Shown here in pieces: positions 7,580-14,614 of a DNA stretch of 22,516 nt. A model generated the notes under the pieces. It had not been told where the DNA came from and ran no database searches. It saw only the letters and a list, made by a program, of their open reading frames with translations. The position numbers and the translations under genes were made by a program. The DNA lies in assembly GCA_030431355.1 (NCBI GenBank), contig JAUIJG010000023.1, positions 1 to 22,516 on the forward strand. The letters run 5' to 3'. This DNA comes from a bacterium (GTDB lineage: Bacteria > Cyanobacteriota > Vampirovibrionia > Obscuribacterales > Obscuribacteraceae). Numbering within the stretch: position 1 is the stretch's first letter; every line of letters begins with the position of its first letter.

Positions 7580-8524
7580 ATGGAAGCTGAAAAGGAACCC
7601 CTGTCGACAAAACCTTTTAAACCAATGCGTGCACTGGTTCTACCTGGTGGAGGTGGCAGAGGCGCTTATCAGGTAGGAGTGGTCAAGGCTCTTTTGGAGC
7701 GAGGGATTGAGTTTGATTTAGCCTTCGGTACCAGCATCGGGGGAATAAATGCCGCTCTACTAGCCCAGGGCTCCTTGCAACGGCTGGAAAAGCTTTGGGG
7801 TAATATCACAGGGCGGGATGTTTTTTCATTACCCAGTGCGCATCAGATTGGTCGTCTTGTTCTGGGGCACAAGTTAGGTCTTCTGGATAATCAACCCCTG
7901 GAGCTACTTTTGCGCCGCGAAATCGATCTTCAACGGGTAAAATCCAGCTCTATGAAAGTGGGCTGGTGTACGACAGACCTTTGTAGTCTTGAGACCAGAT
8001 TGATAACCATTGACGAAATTTCTACCACCAGTGAGTTGATAGATGTGTTAATGGCCACTTCCGCTATACCCATGGCATTTCCTCCCCGCCATATCCAGGG
8101 CAAAGGGCTGTGGGTGGATGGTGGTCTGGTAAGAAATACTCCTATGGAAACAGCCATTCACATGGGGGCTGATGAAATCTATATGGTGCTTTTGCATCCT
8201 GAGAAGATAAATGTTTGTCCTGTAAATATGTTTGAGGTCCTTGTTCGTTGTCTGGACATTGTCCTTGACGCTTCGGCGAGAAAAGAAATTCAAAATGCAG
8301 AGCTGTACAACCGCCTTCTTGCCGCTGGTTCGGTAGAGTCTAAAGGACGTAAGAATGTCACAATTCGGGTGTTTCAACCAAAAACACCTGTGAATACTAC
8401 CTTGCTTGAGATACATCCTGAGAGATCAAGAAAACTGATGAGGCAGGGATATAGTGAAGCTATGGAACAGTTGGACGGATATCGCCAGGAAGAGGATAGG
8501 GTTATATCTTCACGCTACAGTTGA
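7580..8524 (+). CDS. Patatin-like phospholipase / acyl hydrolase
   Basis: Predicted lipid acyl hydrolase with a Ser-Asp catalytic pair. The glycine-rich oxyanion loop is GGGGRGAYQ at 23-31, the nucleophile elbow is GTSIG at 50-54 (Ser52), ATSAIPMAFPP follows at 159-169, and the catalytic Asp is in DGG at 180-182, followed by VRNTP. The 314-residue length and lack of a signal peptide or transmembrane helix match the short cytosolic RssA/YlbK-like group, not the secreted toxins. The C-terminal third (about 200-314) is less conserved. Start ATG at 7580, one codon after an in-frame TTG, with GGAAAG upstream. Its last 15 bases overlap the end of the facing gene at 8510. Confidence 0.92.
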   Translation: MEAEKEPLSTKPFKPMRALVLPGGGGRGAYQVGVVKALLERGIEFDLAFGTSIGGINAALLAQGSLQRLEKLWGNITGRDVFSLPSAHQIGRLVLGHKLGLLDNQPLELLLRREIDLQRVKSSSMKVGWCTTDLCSLETRLITIDEISTTSELIDVLMATSAIPMAFPPRHIQGKGLWVDGGLVRNTPMETAIHMGADEIYMVLLHPEKINVCPVNMFEVLVRCLDIVLDASARKEIQNAELYNRLLAAGSVESKGRKNVTIRVFQPKTPVNTTLLEIHPERSRKLMRQGYSEAMEQLDGYRQEEDRVISSRYS

Positions 8525-9631
8525 GATGTTCGGATAAAAGACTATGACCGGCGATTCATAGGCTCGTAGCTGTTCAAGATTTGTCGCCCGGTTCATTTTA
8601 AAGATTGATGAAAACTGAGCTCTTTCTAGAATCGCATTTACTTCGATGAATTCGTATAGCACTAAATATAGTTGCAAGTACTTTCTGCTTATGCCGTAGA
8701 ATTTTTTCTTCAGGAATTCTCCGACGCAGCGTGAAATAGTTTTGCTCTCGCCGGCGCTTTCAATAGGAAGTGTTTCTGCACTTTGTCTCTTGTTCTTTAA
8801 CTGAAGTCTGTCCGGAGTCTCTTCATTTAGATAGTAGCGAAAGTTCATGATGTTACTGATCAAACCATTGATTTCGAGTATTGTCAGTGCTGCAGAAAGT
8901 ACTGATACGGAGAGATCGGATTTCTCGCAAAGTTGATCGATTGACTTCGGTTCTTTTTCAAGCATGGTCAATACCTGTTTCTCTGTATCTGAGAGATTGA
9001 CATCGGTATTGAAATCAATCGAGGACTCCTTTGTTGCTTCTGGCTCGCAGTTGTCATCGACCTCAGTTCCTAATTCTACTTCGATTGACTTAGCAAAGTC
9101 CTCTAGCTCTTCTGAAGGGAGCTGATCGGGAGTGGACTTAAGGCTTCTTTTGGTGATTGCTTCTTTGAATGACAGTGAAGAAATTTTGTCACTTTCTTCA
9201 TCAACTAGGCAGGAGAGTGTCTTCGCAATTTTTAGCTGTATTGTCCACGCCGATGACTCTTCTATCTCTGCTAACTTTGAGAATTCTTTGGAGTTCATCA
9301 CTATTCCCATATGGAGGAACTCGATAATCATGTTCCATGCCTTGGGAGATTTGATTCCTCTGAAGTAAGTATCTGCGGTCAGGCTGACTTTGTCTTTGCA
9401 GGAGAAGCACTTCAAAATTCGATGGTTCTCTGACAGTTTTACCGAGGTGCTTTTACATCTGCCGCAGATGAAACCGGTAGGATTGTCTTTGTCTATATAC
9501 GGGGAACCCGATTTCTCACATAATGCTCTTACATGACATAACTCTGTTGGAAACTTTTTTAGAAAAGAGTCTCTTGCTTCTACCAAGCTCATCCATCTTT
9601 TCTGGTGCTCTTCTTTTTTTGACTCTTTCAC
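8510..9631 (-). CDS. IS1595-transposase-derived DNA-binding protein with inserted winged helix
   Basis: A 373-residue protein that I read as a domesticated transposase relative. Residues 54-82 form a zinc ribbon (Cys56/Cys59 and Cys75/Cys78), and 88-140 match the helical part that follows the ribbon in IS1595 transposases. An acidic linker (about 145-212) leads to a winged helix at 213-268 resembling the C-terminal DprA winged helix (SDTEKQVLTMLEKEP...INGLI). Near the end, GISRKYLQLYL at 313-323 resembles the conserved C-terminal motif of the ISXO2/IS1595 catalytic domain, yet the DDE core that should precede it is absent. It is therefore unlikely to transpose and may be a regulator. Start GTG with GGAGA 7 bases upstream. 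No terminal repeats are seen. Domain assignments rest on recalled motifs. Confidence 0.75.
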   Translation of the reverse strand: MKESKKEEHQKRWMSLVEARDSFLKKFPTELCHVRALCEKSGSPYIDKDNPTGFICGRCKSTSVKLSENHRILKCFSCKDKVSLTADTYFRGIKSPKAWNMIIEFLHMGIVMNSKEFSKLAEIEESSAWTIQLKIAKTLSCLVDEESDKISSLSFKEAITKRSLKSTPDQLPSEELEDFAKSIEVELGTEVDDNCEPEATKESSIDFNTDVNLSDTEKQVLTMLEKEPKSIDQLCEKSDLSVSVLSAALTILEINGLISNIMNFRYYLNEETPDRLQLKNKRQSAETLPIESAGESKTISRCVGEFLKKKFYGISRKYLQLYLVLYEFIEVNAILERAQFSSIFKMNRATNLEQLRAYESPVIVFYPNISTVA

Positions 9632-9706
9632 TTTTTATCTCCATCGTTGTGTATAGATGGAAACGCATTAGCCGCGGAAAAAGTTCATGGTTTTCTGGAG
9701 AATTTA

Positions 9707-9780
9707 TTCGAAAAATTTGAATTATCAAATCAGCAAATAACTTTTCGAATTCGATATGTTGTTCGAAGAAGAATTAATTC
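9707..9780. promoter_or_regulatory. Cluster of AT-rich palindromes upstream of the transposase-derived gene
   Basis: Within 74 bases there are three TTCGAA sites (9707, 9744, 9762) and a TTCGAT (9750). The two middle ones overlap as the palindrome TCGAATTCGA (9745-9754). Next to them are ATTTGA-ATTA-TCAAAT (9715-9730) and GAATTAATTC (9771-9780). They lie 76-149 bases before the GTG start of the gene at 9631, where promoter and operator sites would be expected. Autoregulation is an inference. Confidence 0.45.
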
Positions 9781-9800
9781 AAAAATCCTTCATTTCTTCT

Positions 9801-9840
9801 AAATCTAAAAGGGGTGACACTGTTTGTAGTGTCGCCCCTT
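9801..9840 (-). terminator. Intrinsic terminator of the flavin reductase gene
   Basis: Read on minus, AAGGGGCGACACT pairs with AGTGTCACCCCTT (13 pairs, one G-T) around a 6-base loop. TTTTAGATTT follows. It starts 28 bases after the stop of the flavin reductase gene and separates it from the next minus-strand gene. Confidence 0.88.
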
Positions 9841-9867
9841 CCAATCTTGATTTCCTAATTCTATCTA

Positions 9868-10395
9868 TTAGTACTGAAATCCATTTTTTCTTGTGTGAAA
9901 CATTGGGTCGCCGGATTCTTTTATTAGTCTAGCGTCAACTACTTCCCCCAGAACCAAATCATGATCACTGGCAGTCAATATCTCTTTTACTTTGCACCTC
10001 AGATAGGAGACTGCGTTTTTGAAGGCAGGAGGTCCATCGATCTCTTCGAGCAGATCCAAGCCTTCAAATCTGTCTATGCCATCTTCATGCGGTTTGGCGA
10101 AGTTCTTGAAAATATCCATGTTCTCTTTCGACAACACATTTACTCCGAATTCTGCGCCCTCTTTTAGAGCCGAGAATATCGCTCTATCTTTTTGGATAGC
10201 AACAGTTAACATCGGTGGATTGAAACCTGCCTGGACTATCCAGGTAGCAAGCATTCCATCTCTAGCACTATCTTTTCCTACAGTGACTATATAAACGCCA
10301 CTGACTATTTTTCCTAAAGCAGGACCGATCTTTTCTTTGATTTTTTCATCTACCGTGGTTGTCATGGTGGTTGTTCTCGCTATTTTGAATTTCAT
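9868..10395 (-). CDS. Flavin reductase domain protein, like the flavodiiron C-terminal domain
   Basis: A 175-residue single-domain FMN-binding split-barrel protein of the flavin reductase family. Residues about 26-175 follow, step by step, the extra C-terminal domain of cyanobacterial flavodiiron proteins: ALGKIVSGVYIVT, MLATWIVQAGFNPP, TVAIQKDRAI, FGVNVL, DRFEGLD, YLRCKV, a DHDLVLGEV strand, and a final H-x-RKNG-x-x-Y. It has no flavodiiron or flavodoxin module, so an external partner would be needed for oxygen or NO reduction; free-flavin reduction is equally possible. The start is the first ATG (10395); a second ATG lies at residue 11. Neither has a clear ribosome-binding site, and a perfect TATAAT sits 9 bases before the first. 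It lies 37 bases after yvcK, with its own terminator. Confidence 0.85.
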   Translation of the reverse strand: MKFKIARTTTMTTTVDEKIKEKIGPALGKIVSGVYIVTVGKDSARDGMLATWIVQAGFNPPMLTVAIQKDRAIFSALKEGAEFGVNVLSKENMDIFKNFAKPHEDGIDRFEGLDLLEEIDGPPAFKNAVSYLRCKVKEILTASDHDLVLGEVVDARLIKESGDPMFHTRKNGFQY

Positions 10396-10404
10396 CGAGA
10401 ACTA

Positions 10405-10410
10405 ATTATA
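10405..10410 (-). promoter_or_regulatory. Perfect -10 box close to the flavin reductase start
   Basis: TATAAT on minus, in the gap after yvcK, ends 9 bases before the ATG at 10395. Transcription from it would begin at or 1-3 bases before that ATG, giving a leaderless message, or a leader of about 30 bases if the second ATG is used. No good -35 box is seen. Confidence 0.4.
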
Positions 10411-10432
10411 TTTCTTACTTGCTTGAAATTGG

Positions 10433-11842
10433 CTAAGTCGAAATGGTTGATTTAGATTCTAGCTCGGGTTCACTCTCTTGGAAATCAGGATATTTCTTCT
10501 GATCCTCTTGTAAGTCTGACTGCAAGCTTTTGTTCACCGGCTTGCGTCTTTTGGAGCGGAAAAACCACAGCATGATTATTTTTGAAAGTTGTTGGGGATC
10601 GTGATGAACGCCTGATTCAGGTGTGACAAGTCCGCGCTTTACTGGAGCCAATCCGAAGGATCTAATTTTGTCCGCATCAAATGGCACAGGTCTAGCCGGC
10701 GATCCTGCTGGAATTACCGGCAATTGGTCATTTACAAGAACAGCATCTATAAGACTAAATCCTTTGTCTTTAGGCGTCTGTGAATGTTCTAACAACGCCT
10801 CTACATGATCGCCGACAGAATAGTCGGATGTCTCTCCTTTTTGGGTCATTACATTGCAAACATAGAGTTTCTTTGCTTTTGACTTTCTTATTGCGTTCGA
10901 TACTCCTGCTATCAGTAAGTTGGGAATAATTGAAGTGTATAGGCTTCCTGGTCCAAGGATAATGAGTTCGGCCTCCATAATAGCTTCAATTGCTTCTGGA
11001 GTAGCTTTACAGTCAGCGGGCTCCAGGAAGAGGCGTCTAATCTGTCCACCTGCGTCCGTTATATTTGATTCACCCGAAATCTTGGTTCCATCTGTCATTT
11101 CGGCACTTAGTTGCAATCCCTCCAGGGTTGCCGGCAGAACTGTTCCTTTTATGTTCAGAACTTTTCCCGCTACCCTGACGGCTTCCATGAAATTTCCGTC
11201 TGTCATAGAGTAAAGTGCGGTAAGAAAGAGGTTGCCAAAATTGTGTCCTTCAAGTCCTTGGCCGGACTCGAAGCGGTACCGGAATAAGTCTGTGACTATC
11301 TTTTCTTCATCAGCTAAAGCGGTGATACAGTTTCGAATGTCTCCGGGCGGAAGAACCCCCAGTTCTGCGCGCAACCGTCCAGAACTGCCGCCATCATCTC
11401 CCACGGTTACGATCGCTGTGATATTGCTGGTATAGCTCTTTAATCCTCTCAGCATCGTAGAGAGACCCGTGCCACCACCGATAACGGCAATTTTTGGACC
11501 GGAGTCCAAATGCCGTCTTTTGTACAGAACCTCTGGAATTGATTCTCTGTCTTCTGGAATATAAGCTCCCAGAACAGATATGATTACTCTCATTACGGCC
11601 AGGCATACTATTAAGCTACCAGCGGTAATGGCAATTATTCCACTGATTCTATGTGGTAAAACCTCAGCAGCATGCTCCATAAGATCCCTGAGGAAAGAAC
11701 CTGTTACCGTTATTGGGTGATAACCGAGAAGCAGCAAAGCGCCTACTACAATCACCACTATTCCGATTGACAGGATCAAAATCCAGCGCTTAAGGCCCGG
11801 CAGCAACATGGTGCGAAATTTGCGTACCAGCTCTTTGCTCAT
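10433..11842 (-). CDS. yvcK: YvcK/CofD-like gluconeogenesis factor with membrane anchor
   Basis: Member of the YvcK family, known from Bacillus and mycobacteria as a UDP-sugar-binding protein needed for cell-wall precursor supply and growth on gluconeogenic carbon. The N-terminus (about 20-41 and 67-91) holds two membrane helices, an arrangement I know from cyanobacterial homologues, so it is probably membrane-anchored. The Rossmann-like core shows IGGGTGLSTMLRGLK at 121-135, VGDDGGSSGRLR at 147-158, LPPGDIRNC, GLEGHNFGNL, GESNI, LGPGSLYTSIIPNLL and NVMTQKGETSDY. The last 40 residues are a charged, disordered tail. ATG shares four bases with the stop of the RapZ-like gene upstream (ATGA), implying translational coupling. 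Length 469 residues. Confidence 0.95.
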   Translation of the reverse strand: MSKELVRKFRTMLLPGLKRWILILSIGIVVIVVGALLLLGYHPITVTGSFLRDLMEHAAEVLPHRISGIIAITAGSLIVCLAVMRVIISVLGAYIPEDRESIPEVLYKRRHLDSGPKIAVIGGGTGLSTMLRGLKSYTSNITAIVTVGDDGGSSGRLRAELGVLPPGDIRNCITALADEEKIVTDLFRYRFESGQGLEGHNFGNLFLTALYSMTDGNFMEAVRVAGKVLNIKGTVLPATLEGLQLSAEMTDGTKISGESNITDAGGQIRRLFLEPADCKATPEAIEAIMEAELIILGPGSLYTSIIPNLLIAGVSNAIRKSKAKKLYVCNVMTQKGETSDYSVGDHVEALLEHSQTPKDKGFSLIDAVLVNDQLPVIPAGSPARPVPFDADKIRSFGLAPVKRGLVTPESGVHHDPQQLSKIIMLWFFRSKRRKPVNKSLQSDLQEDQKKYPDFQESEPELESKSTIST

Positions 11843-12330
11843 CGGGATTCACCTATGCTGCTGGTAATGCTTTCAAGCTCTCGATGCTCTTTTTCGATGG
11901 AGTACTGAGGATAAGACTTCTTCAAAATATCTGCCAGCTCTTGAACCATGGCAGTGGAACGATGCTGACCACCGGTACAACCAAGCGCGATGATAAAGCT
12001 ATCTGATTTGACGCTGAGCATTGCCGGAATAACATCGGCCAGTAAATTTTGCAGATTATTCAGAACCTCTTGGGCAAGGTTTTGCTCGATCACATAGGCG
12101 CGTACTGGCTGGTCCAAACCTGTAAGCGGACGAAGATGCTCCACCCAGTAAGGGTTTTTAAGGAATCGCACATCAAGTACCAGATTTGCGTGTGGTGGAG
12201 GACCGTTTTTGAACCCGAAGGAAATCAATTTCACGACAAGGGGTTTTTGGGAGTCGTTTTTAGTTTTAGACTGGTTTGTCATAATCTCTTTCGCTGTTCT
12301 CAAAGGGGATTCGGTCCTTAATTCCGGCAT
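11839..12330 (-). CDS. Stand-alone RapZ C-terminal domain protein
   Basis: Matches only the C-terminal half of RapZ/YvcJ, the part that in E. coli binds glucosamine-6-phosphate and the GlmZ/GlmY RNAs. Visible: ISFGFKNGPPPHANLVLDVR at 36-55, FLKNPYWVEHLRPLTGLDQP at 56-75, IALGCTGGQHRS at 114-125, and HRELE near 149-153. The N-terminal P-loop kinase-like half of about 150 residues is absent; upstream of 12330 there is only a short spacer. Start uncertain: the ATG at 12330 has GGAG only one base away, and a second ATG (12282, residue 17) also has a poorly spaced AAAGAG. Both keep the whole domain. Overlaps yvcK by four bases. An ancient split or loss of the kinase half is my inference. Confidence 0.9.
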   Translation of the reverse strand: MPELRTESPLRTAKEIMTNQSKTKNDSQKPLVVKLISFGFKNGPPPHANLVLDVRFLKNPYWVEHLRPLTGLDQPVRAYVIEQNLAQEVLNNLQNLLADVIPAMLSVKSDSFIIALGCTGGQHRSTAMVQELADILKKSYPQYSIEKEHRELESITSSIGESR

Positions 12331-12391
12331 TCTCCAATTTTAGTTCGGAATAACTGCACCTGGATTAAGTAAAAGCAAAACCCTACCACCT

Positions 12392-12397
12392 ATTATA
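12392..12397 (-). promoter_or_regulatory. Candidate -10 box for the RapZ-like/yvcK operon
   Basis: Perfect TATAAT on minus, 61 bases before the ATG at 12330, in the 131-base gap after def. No convincing -35 box is present. The flanking ACCCT/AGGGT (12380-12402) could form a weak 5-base hairpin followed by TTTTG, so the same spot could also be a weak terminator for def. Confidence 0.35.
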
Positions 12398-12461
12398 AGG
12401 GTCTTTTGAATAATAAAATGATGGTTCTGTCTGCGGTGACCAAATCCAAAAGTGAATTTAA

Positions 12462-13052
12462 CTATGTGCTTACGATTTCAGAAGAGCTTAGCTTAAGTGT
12501 CACGCCTTCTTCTTGAAACTGCTTTTCTAGCTCTTCGATGTTGCCTTCCATGAGACCGTTTTTCGTCATTTCCAGGTCCCTCTGAATGGCTGATGCCGCC
12601 TTGTCAACAAATAAATCTCCGTTCAGGTGATCCATCTCATGTTGGATTGCGCGGCAAAGCAAATTGTCTTCGCACTCAAGTTTTACCTCTTTCCCAGCCA
12701 GGTTTTGAAACTTGACTGTGATCTTACGAGCTCGTTTTACTTCAAAAAAAACGCCTGGAAAGCTCAAACAGCCTTCTTGACCAACCATCTCCCCTTCTTC
12801 TTCTATAATCTCCGGGTTGATGAAAACTATGGGTCTGTGTGGATCTTCTTCCGTGCCGGCGTGAACATCGATTACCATCAATCTCTTTGATGCTCCCACT
12901 TGAGGAGCCGCCAGACCCACTCCGTCTTCCTCATACATGGTATCTAGCATGTCCTGGGCCAGTTTGCGAACAGAGCGATCGAAGGTAGTAATTTTCTTCG
13001 CTTTCTTTTTCAAGACCGGGTCTGGAAAAAATCTCAGCTTCAACTTTGCCAT
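12462..13052 (-). CDS. def: Peptide deformylase
   Basis: Metalloenzyme that removes the formyl group from the initiator methionine of new proteins. The three family motifs are intact: GVGLAAPQVG at 44-53, EGCLSFPG at 93-100 with metal ligand Cys95, and QHEMDHLNG at 137-145 with His138, catalytic Glu139 and His142. The 196-residue length includes a charged C-terminal extension of about 40 residues beyond the core. The start is ATG at 13052 with GGAGG 12 bases upstream, a slightly long spacing. It is separated from the RapZ-like gene by 131 bases that contain a possible promoter, so cotranscription is uncertain. No methionyl-tRNA formyltransferase gene is adjacent. Confidence 0.97.
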   Translation of the reverse strand: MAKLKLRFFPDPVLKKKAKKITTFDRSVRKLAQDMLDTMYEEDGVGLAAPQVGASKRLMVIDVHAGTEEDPHRPIVFINPEIIEEEGEMVGQEGCLSFPGVFFEVKRARKITVKFQNLAGKEVKLECEDNLLCRAIQHEMDHLNGDLFVDKAASAIQRDLEMTKNGLMEGNIEELEKQFQEEGVTLKLSSSEIVST

Positions 13053-13136
13053 ACTGTAAAAATGCCTCCTTCTCGAAAGGCGCCCCCGGGACCGACGTTT
13101 CAGGCTGGTCTGTTTCGTAAGAGGGCCTGTGGGCCG

Positions 13137-13166
13137 ATATTACCACATACTTGCCAAGTGTCACAA
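13137..13166 (-). promoter_or_regulatory. Candidate promoter of def
   Basis: On minus, TTGTGA (13166-13161) and TAATAT (13142-13137) are 18 bases apart. Transcription would start near 13130, giving a leader of about 78 bases that contains the GGAGG site. By eye only. Confidence 0.4.
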
Positions 13167-13285
13167 CTGGAATAAGCGCTCCAGTGCTGTATCTTAGCAG
13201 TTCAGCTCTCCTAATTTGGCATATCACCGGTAATTAGAAGGCTTCCTTAATATAGCCGGAATATACCATCGGTGGATTTAAAACC

Positions 13286-13314
13286 TTGGTGAAAGCAGGT
13301 TCAGGTGCGATAAT
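13286..13314 (+). promoter_or_regulatory. Candidate promoter of the exported-protein gene
   Basis: TTGGTG (13286-13291), a 17-base spacer ending in TGC (extended -10), and GATAAT (13309-13314). Transcription would start near 13321, about 60 bases before the ATG. Confidence 0.45.
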
Positions 13315-13381
13315 TCCCTCTGAGGTAGGTTATTTCCAATGCGGCAGTTAGTGTTTTGACCTGGCTGAGACCAAGGAGACC

Positions 13382-14554
13382 ATGCACCCAAGTAATATTT
13401 CATGGATTTTAACTTTAATGGCGCTCGGGCAATGCGGAGTCTTTCTTTGCTTGCCATCGCCAGCTCTGGCTGGTGATTGGGGATACGATGAGACCAGTGG
13501 AGCTGGCCGCACCGGAGGTAGTGTCGAAGAGTTAAGGGCTACTCCTGGTGCACTGAACAGGAGCAGATCCCGCGATCCTGTGTCTGCAGCTAATTCTGCC
13601 GGTAAGACCAAAAGCAGTGGAAGTGCAGCAGCTATATCCAAGAGTCCCTCGAATTCCCAAAAGTCTAAAAAAAACGCGAATTCTATTAATTCTTTGCGCA
13701 GTAGCGGTAAATCAGTGGTTTCAGGGCGCGGTACAGGTAAATTCAAGGCTCCGGTTCGCGGTTCTGGAGAGCACGCCTGGCTTCAACTTCTGGGACTGGT
13801 TGCCCCCTTGAGTTCGACGGAGGAGTTGCCCCCCGGACCTGATTATTCCTCTTCCCTCACCGACGATCAGAAAAGAAGGTTTATGATCTACCTCGAAAAG
13901 GAGAGAAAGAACGGCGATAAATCCGGATATGGAAAGATTGCTACTTACTGGCCGGCCCTGGAGAAAGCCTTCAAAATTGCCGATCATAAAGGCAACTACC
14001 GCCTTCTTTTTCGTTCCCTTCTACGTATGCGAGCCGAGTCATCGGATGTACCGGAAGAGGAGAAAGCAATAATTTCTGAGGCCCTTGGTCCGAAGCGTCT
14101 TGCTATTCCAGGAGATCCAGCTCTTTCCGAAGACGCAATCAAAGCCTATGCAGACATGGCATGTTTCTTGTTTGAGCAAAAGAATCCGGGAAAGACCGTT
14201 GACGCAGACGACAACAGAAAGCTGTTCGGCCTTGTGATTCGAGATAAGTTTAACAAAGCTCCTGCCTATGCCGATAAACTAGCTATGTGTTATTTCCCTA
14301 TCAATTGGGCGAAGTTTCGAATTCTGTACACCGATGCCAACGAAGAAGAGCGAAAAGTACTGGTGAAGAAGCTCTCCGGCGCTCAGAACAATACGTCAAA
14401 AGGCGTCTCCAATGAATTGTTGGAGATTGTTCTCTCCCTGGAACCATGGAAAACAGTTCTGATTAAGGCTAACAAACTTACAAAGCCTGTTGGAGAGAAG
14501 CCTTCGGTGGGAGCCCTGAAGTTGGGTTCGGCCGACCCCGAGGACCAGGAGTGA
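13382..14554 (+). CDS. Exported protein of unknown function with Ser-rich linker
   Basis: A 390-residue protein I cannot assign to a family. Residues 1-30 look like a Sec signal peptide ending in SPALA before GDW. Residues about 32-125 are rich in Ser, Gly, Lys and Asn and are probably disordered. A compact, mostly helical region follows (about 125-375), containing SLTDDQKRRFMIYLEKERK, a YWPALEKAFKIADHKGNY segment and DMACFLFEQ. No catalytic motif, repeat or lipobox is seen. The start ATG has AAGGAG only 3 bases away, but it is the only start that leaves a proper signal peptide. The next gene is also exported, 60 bases downstream, so the pair may act together in the periplasm or envelope. Confidence 0.8.
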   Translation: MHPSNISWILTLMALGQCGVFLCLPSPALAGDWGYDETSGAGRTGGSVEELRATPGALNRSRSRDPVSAANSAGKTKSSGSAAAISKSPSNSQKSKKNANSINSLRSSGKSVVSGRGTGKFKAPVRGSGEHAWLQLLGLVAPLSSTEELPPGPDYSSSLTDDQKRRFMIYLEKERKNGDKSGYGKIATYWPALEKAFKIADHKGNYRLLFRSLLRMRAESSDVPEEEKAIISEALGPKRLAIPGDPALSEDAIKAYADMACFLFEQKNPGKTVDADDNRKLFGLVIRDKFNKAPAYADKLAMCYFPINWAKFRILYTDANEEERKVLVKKLSGAQNNTSKGVSNELLEIVLSLEPWKTVLIKANKLTKPVGEKPSVGALKLGSADPEDQE

Positions 14555-14560
14555 GACGAT

Positions 14561-14587
14561 TGCCGGATAGTATCAGTGCATCCGGCA
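14561..14587 (+). other. Perfect hairpin between the two exported-protein genes
   Basis: TGCCGGAT (14561-14568) pairs perfectly with ATCCGGCA (14580-14587) around an 11-base loop. No T-run follows, only CCTTGATTGTT, so full termination is unlikely. It may protect mRNA, act as a partial attenuator, or set unequal expression of the two genes. Confidence 0.45.
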
Positions 14588-14614
14588 CCTTGATTGTTGA
14601 GGAGAGTTGAGATT

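Larger units (their letters stand above)
13053..13381. other. Divergent spacer between def and the exported-protein gene
   Basis: A 329-base gap. It holds a candidate promoter for each flanking gene (13137-13166 minus, 13286-13314 plus). A minus-strand frame beginning with GTG at 13227 crosses the spacer into def but has no protein features. I see no RNA gene or repeat. Confidence 0.5.

Noticed and set aside
8510..9631. An active IS1595 insertion sequence
   Set aside because: No catalytic DDE core, no terminal inverted repeats and no target-site duplication could be seen around the gene.
12380..12402. Terminator for def
   Set aside because: The stem is only 5 pairs with a 13-base loop and it coincides with a perfect TATAAT; termination there is doubtful.
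12931..13227. A 98-codon minus-strand frame from a GTG that crosses the def promoter region into def
   Set aside because: It overlaps def in another frame, has no ribosome-binding site, no domain pattern, and mixed composition unlike the neighbours.
13354..13364. The shared string TTGACCTGGCT upstream of the exported-protein gene and of fabF (near 17722) as a common promoter element
   Set aside because: At 13354 it is too close to the start codon to act as a -35 box, and neither copy has a -10 box at 16-18 bases.
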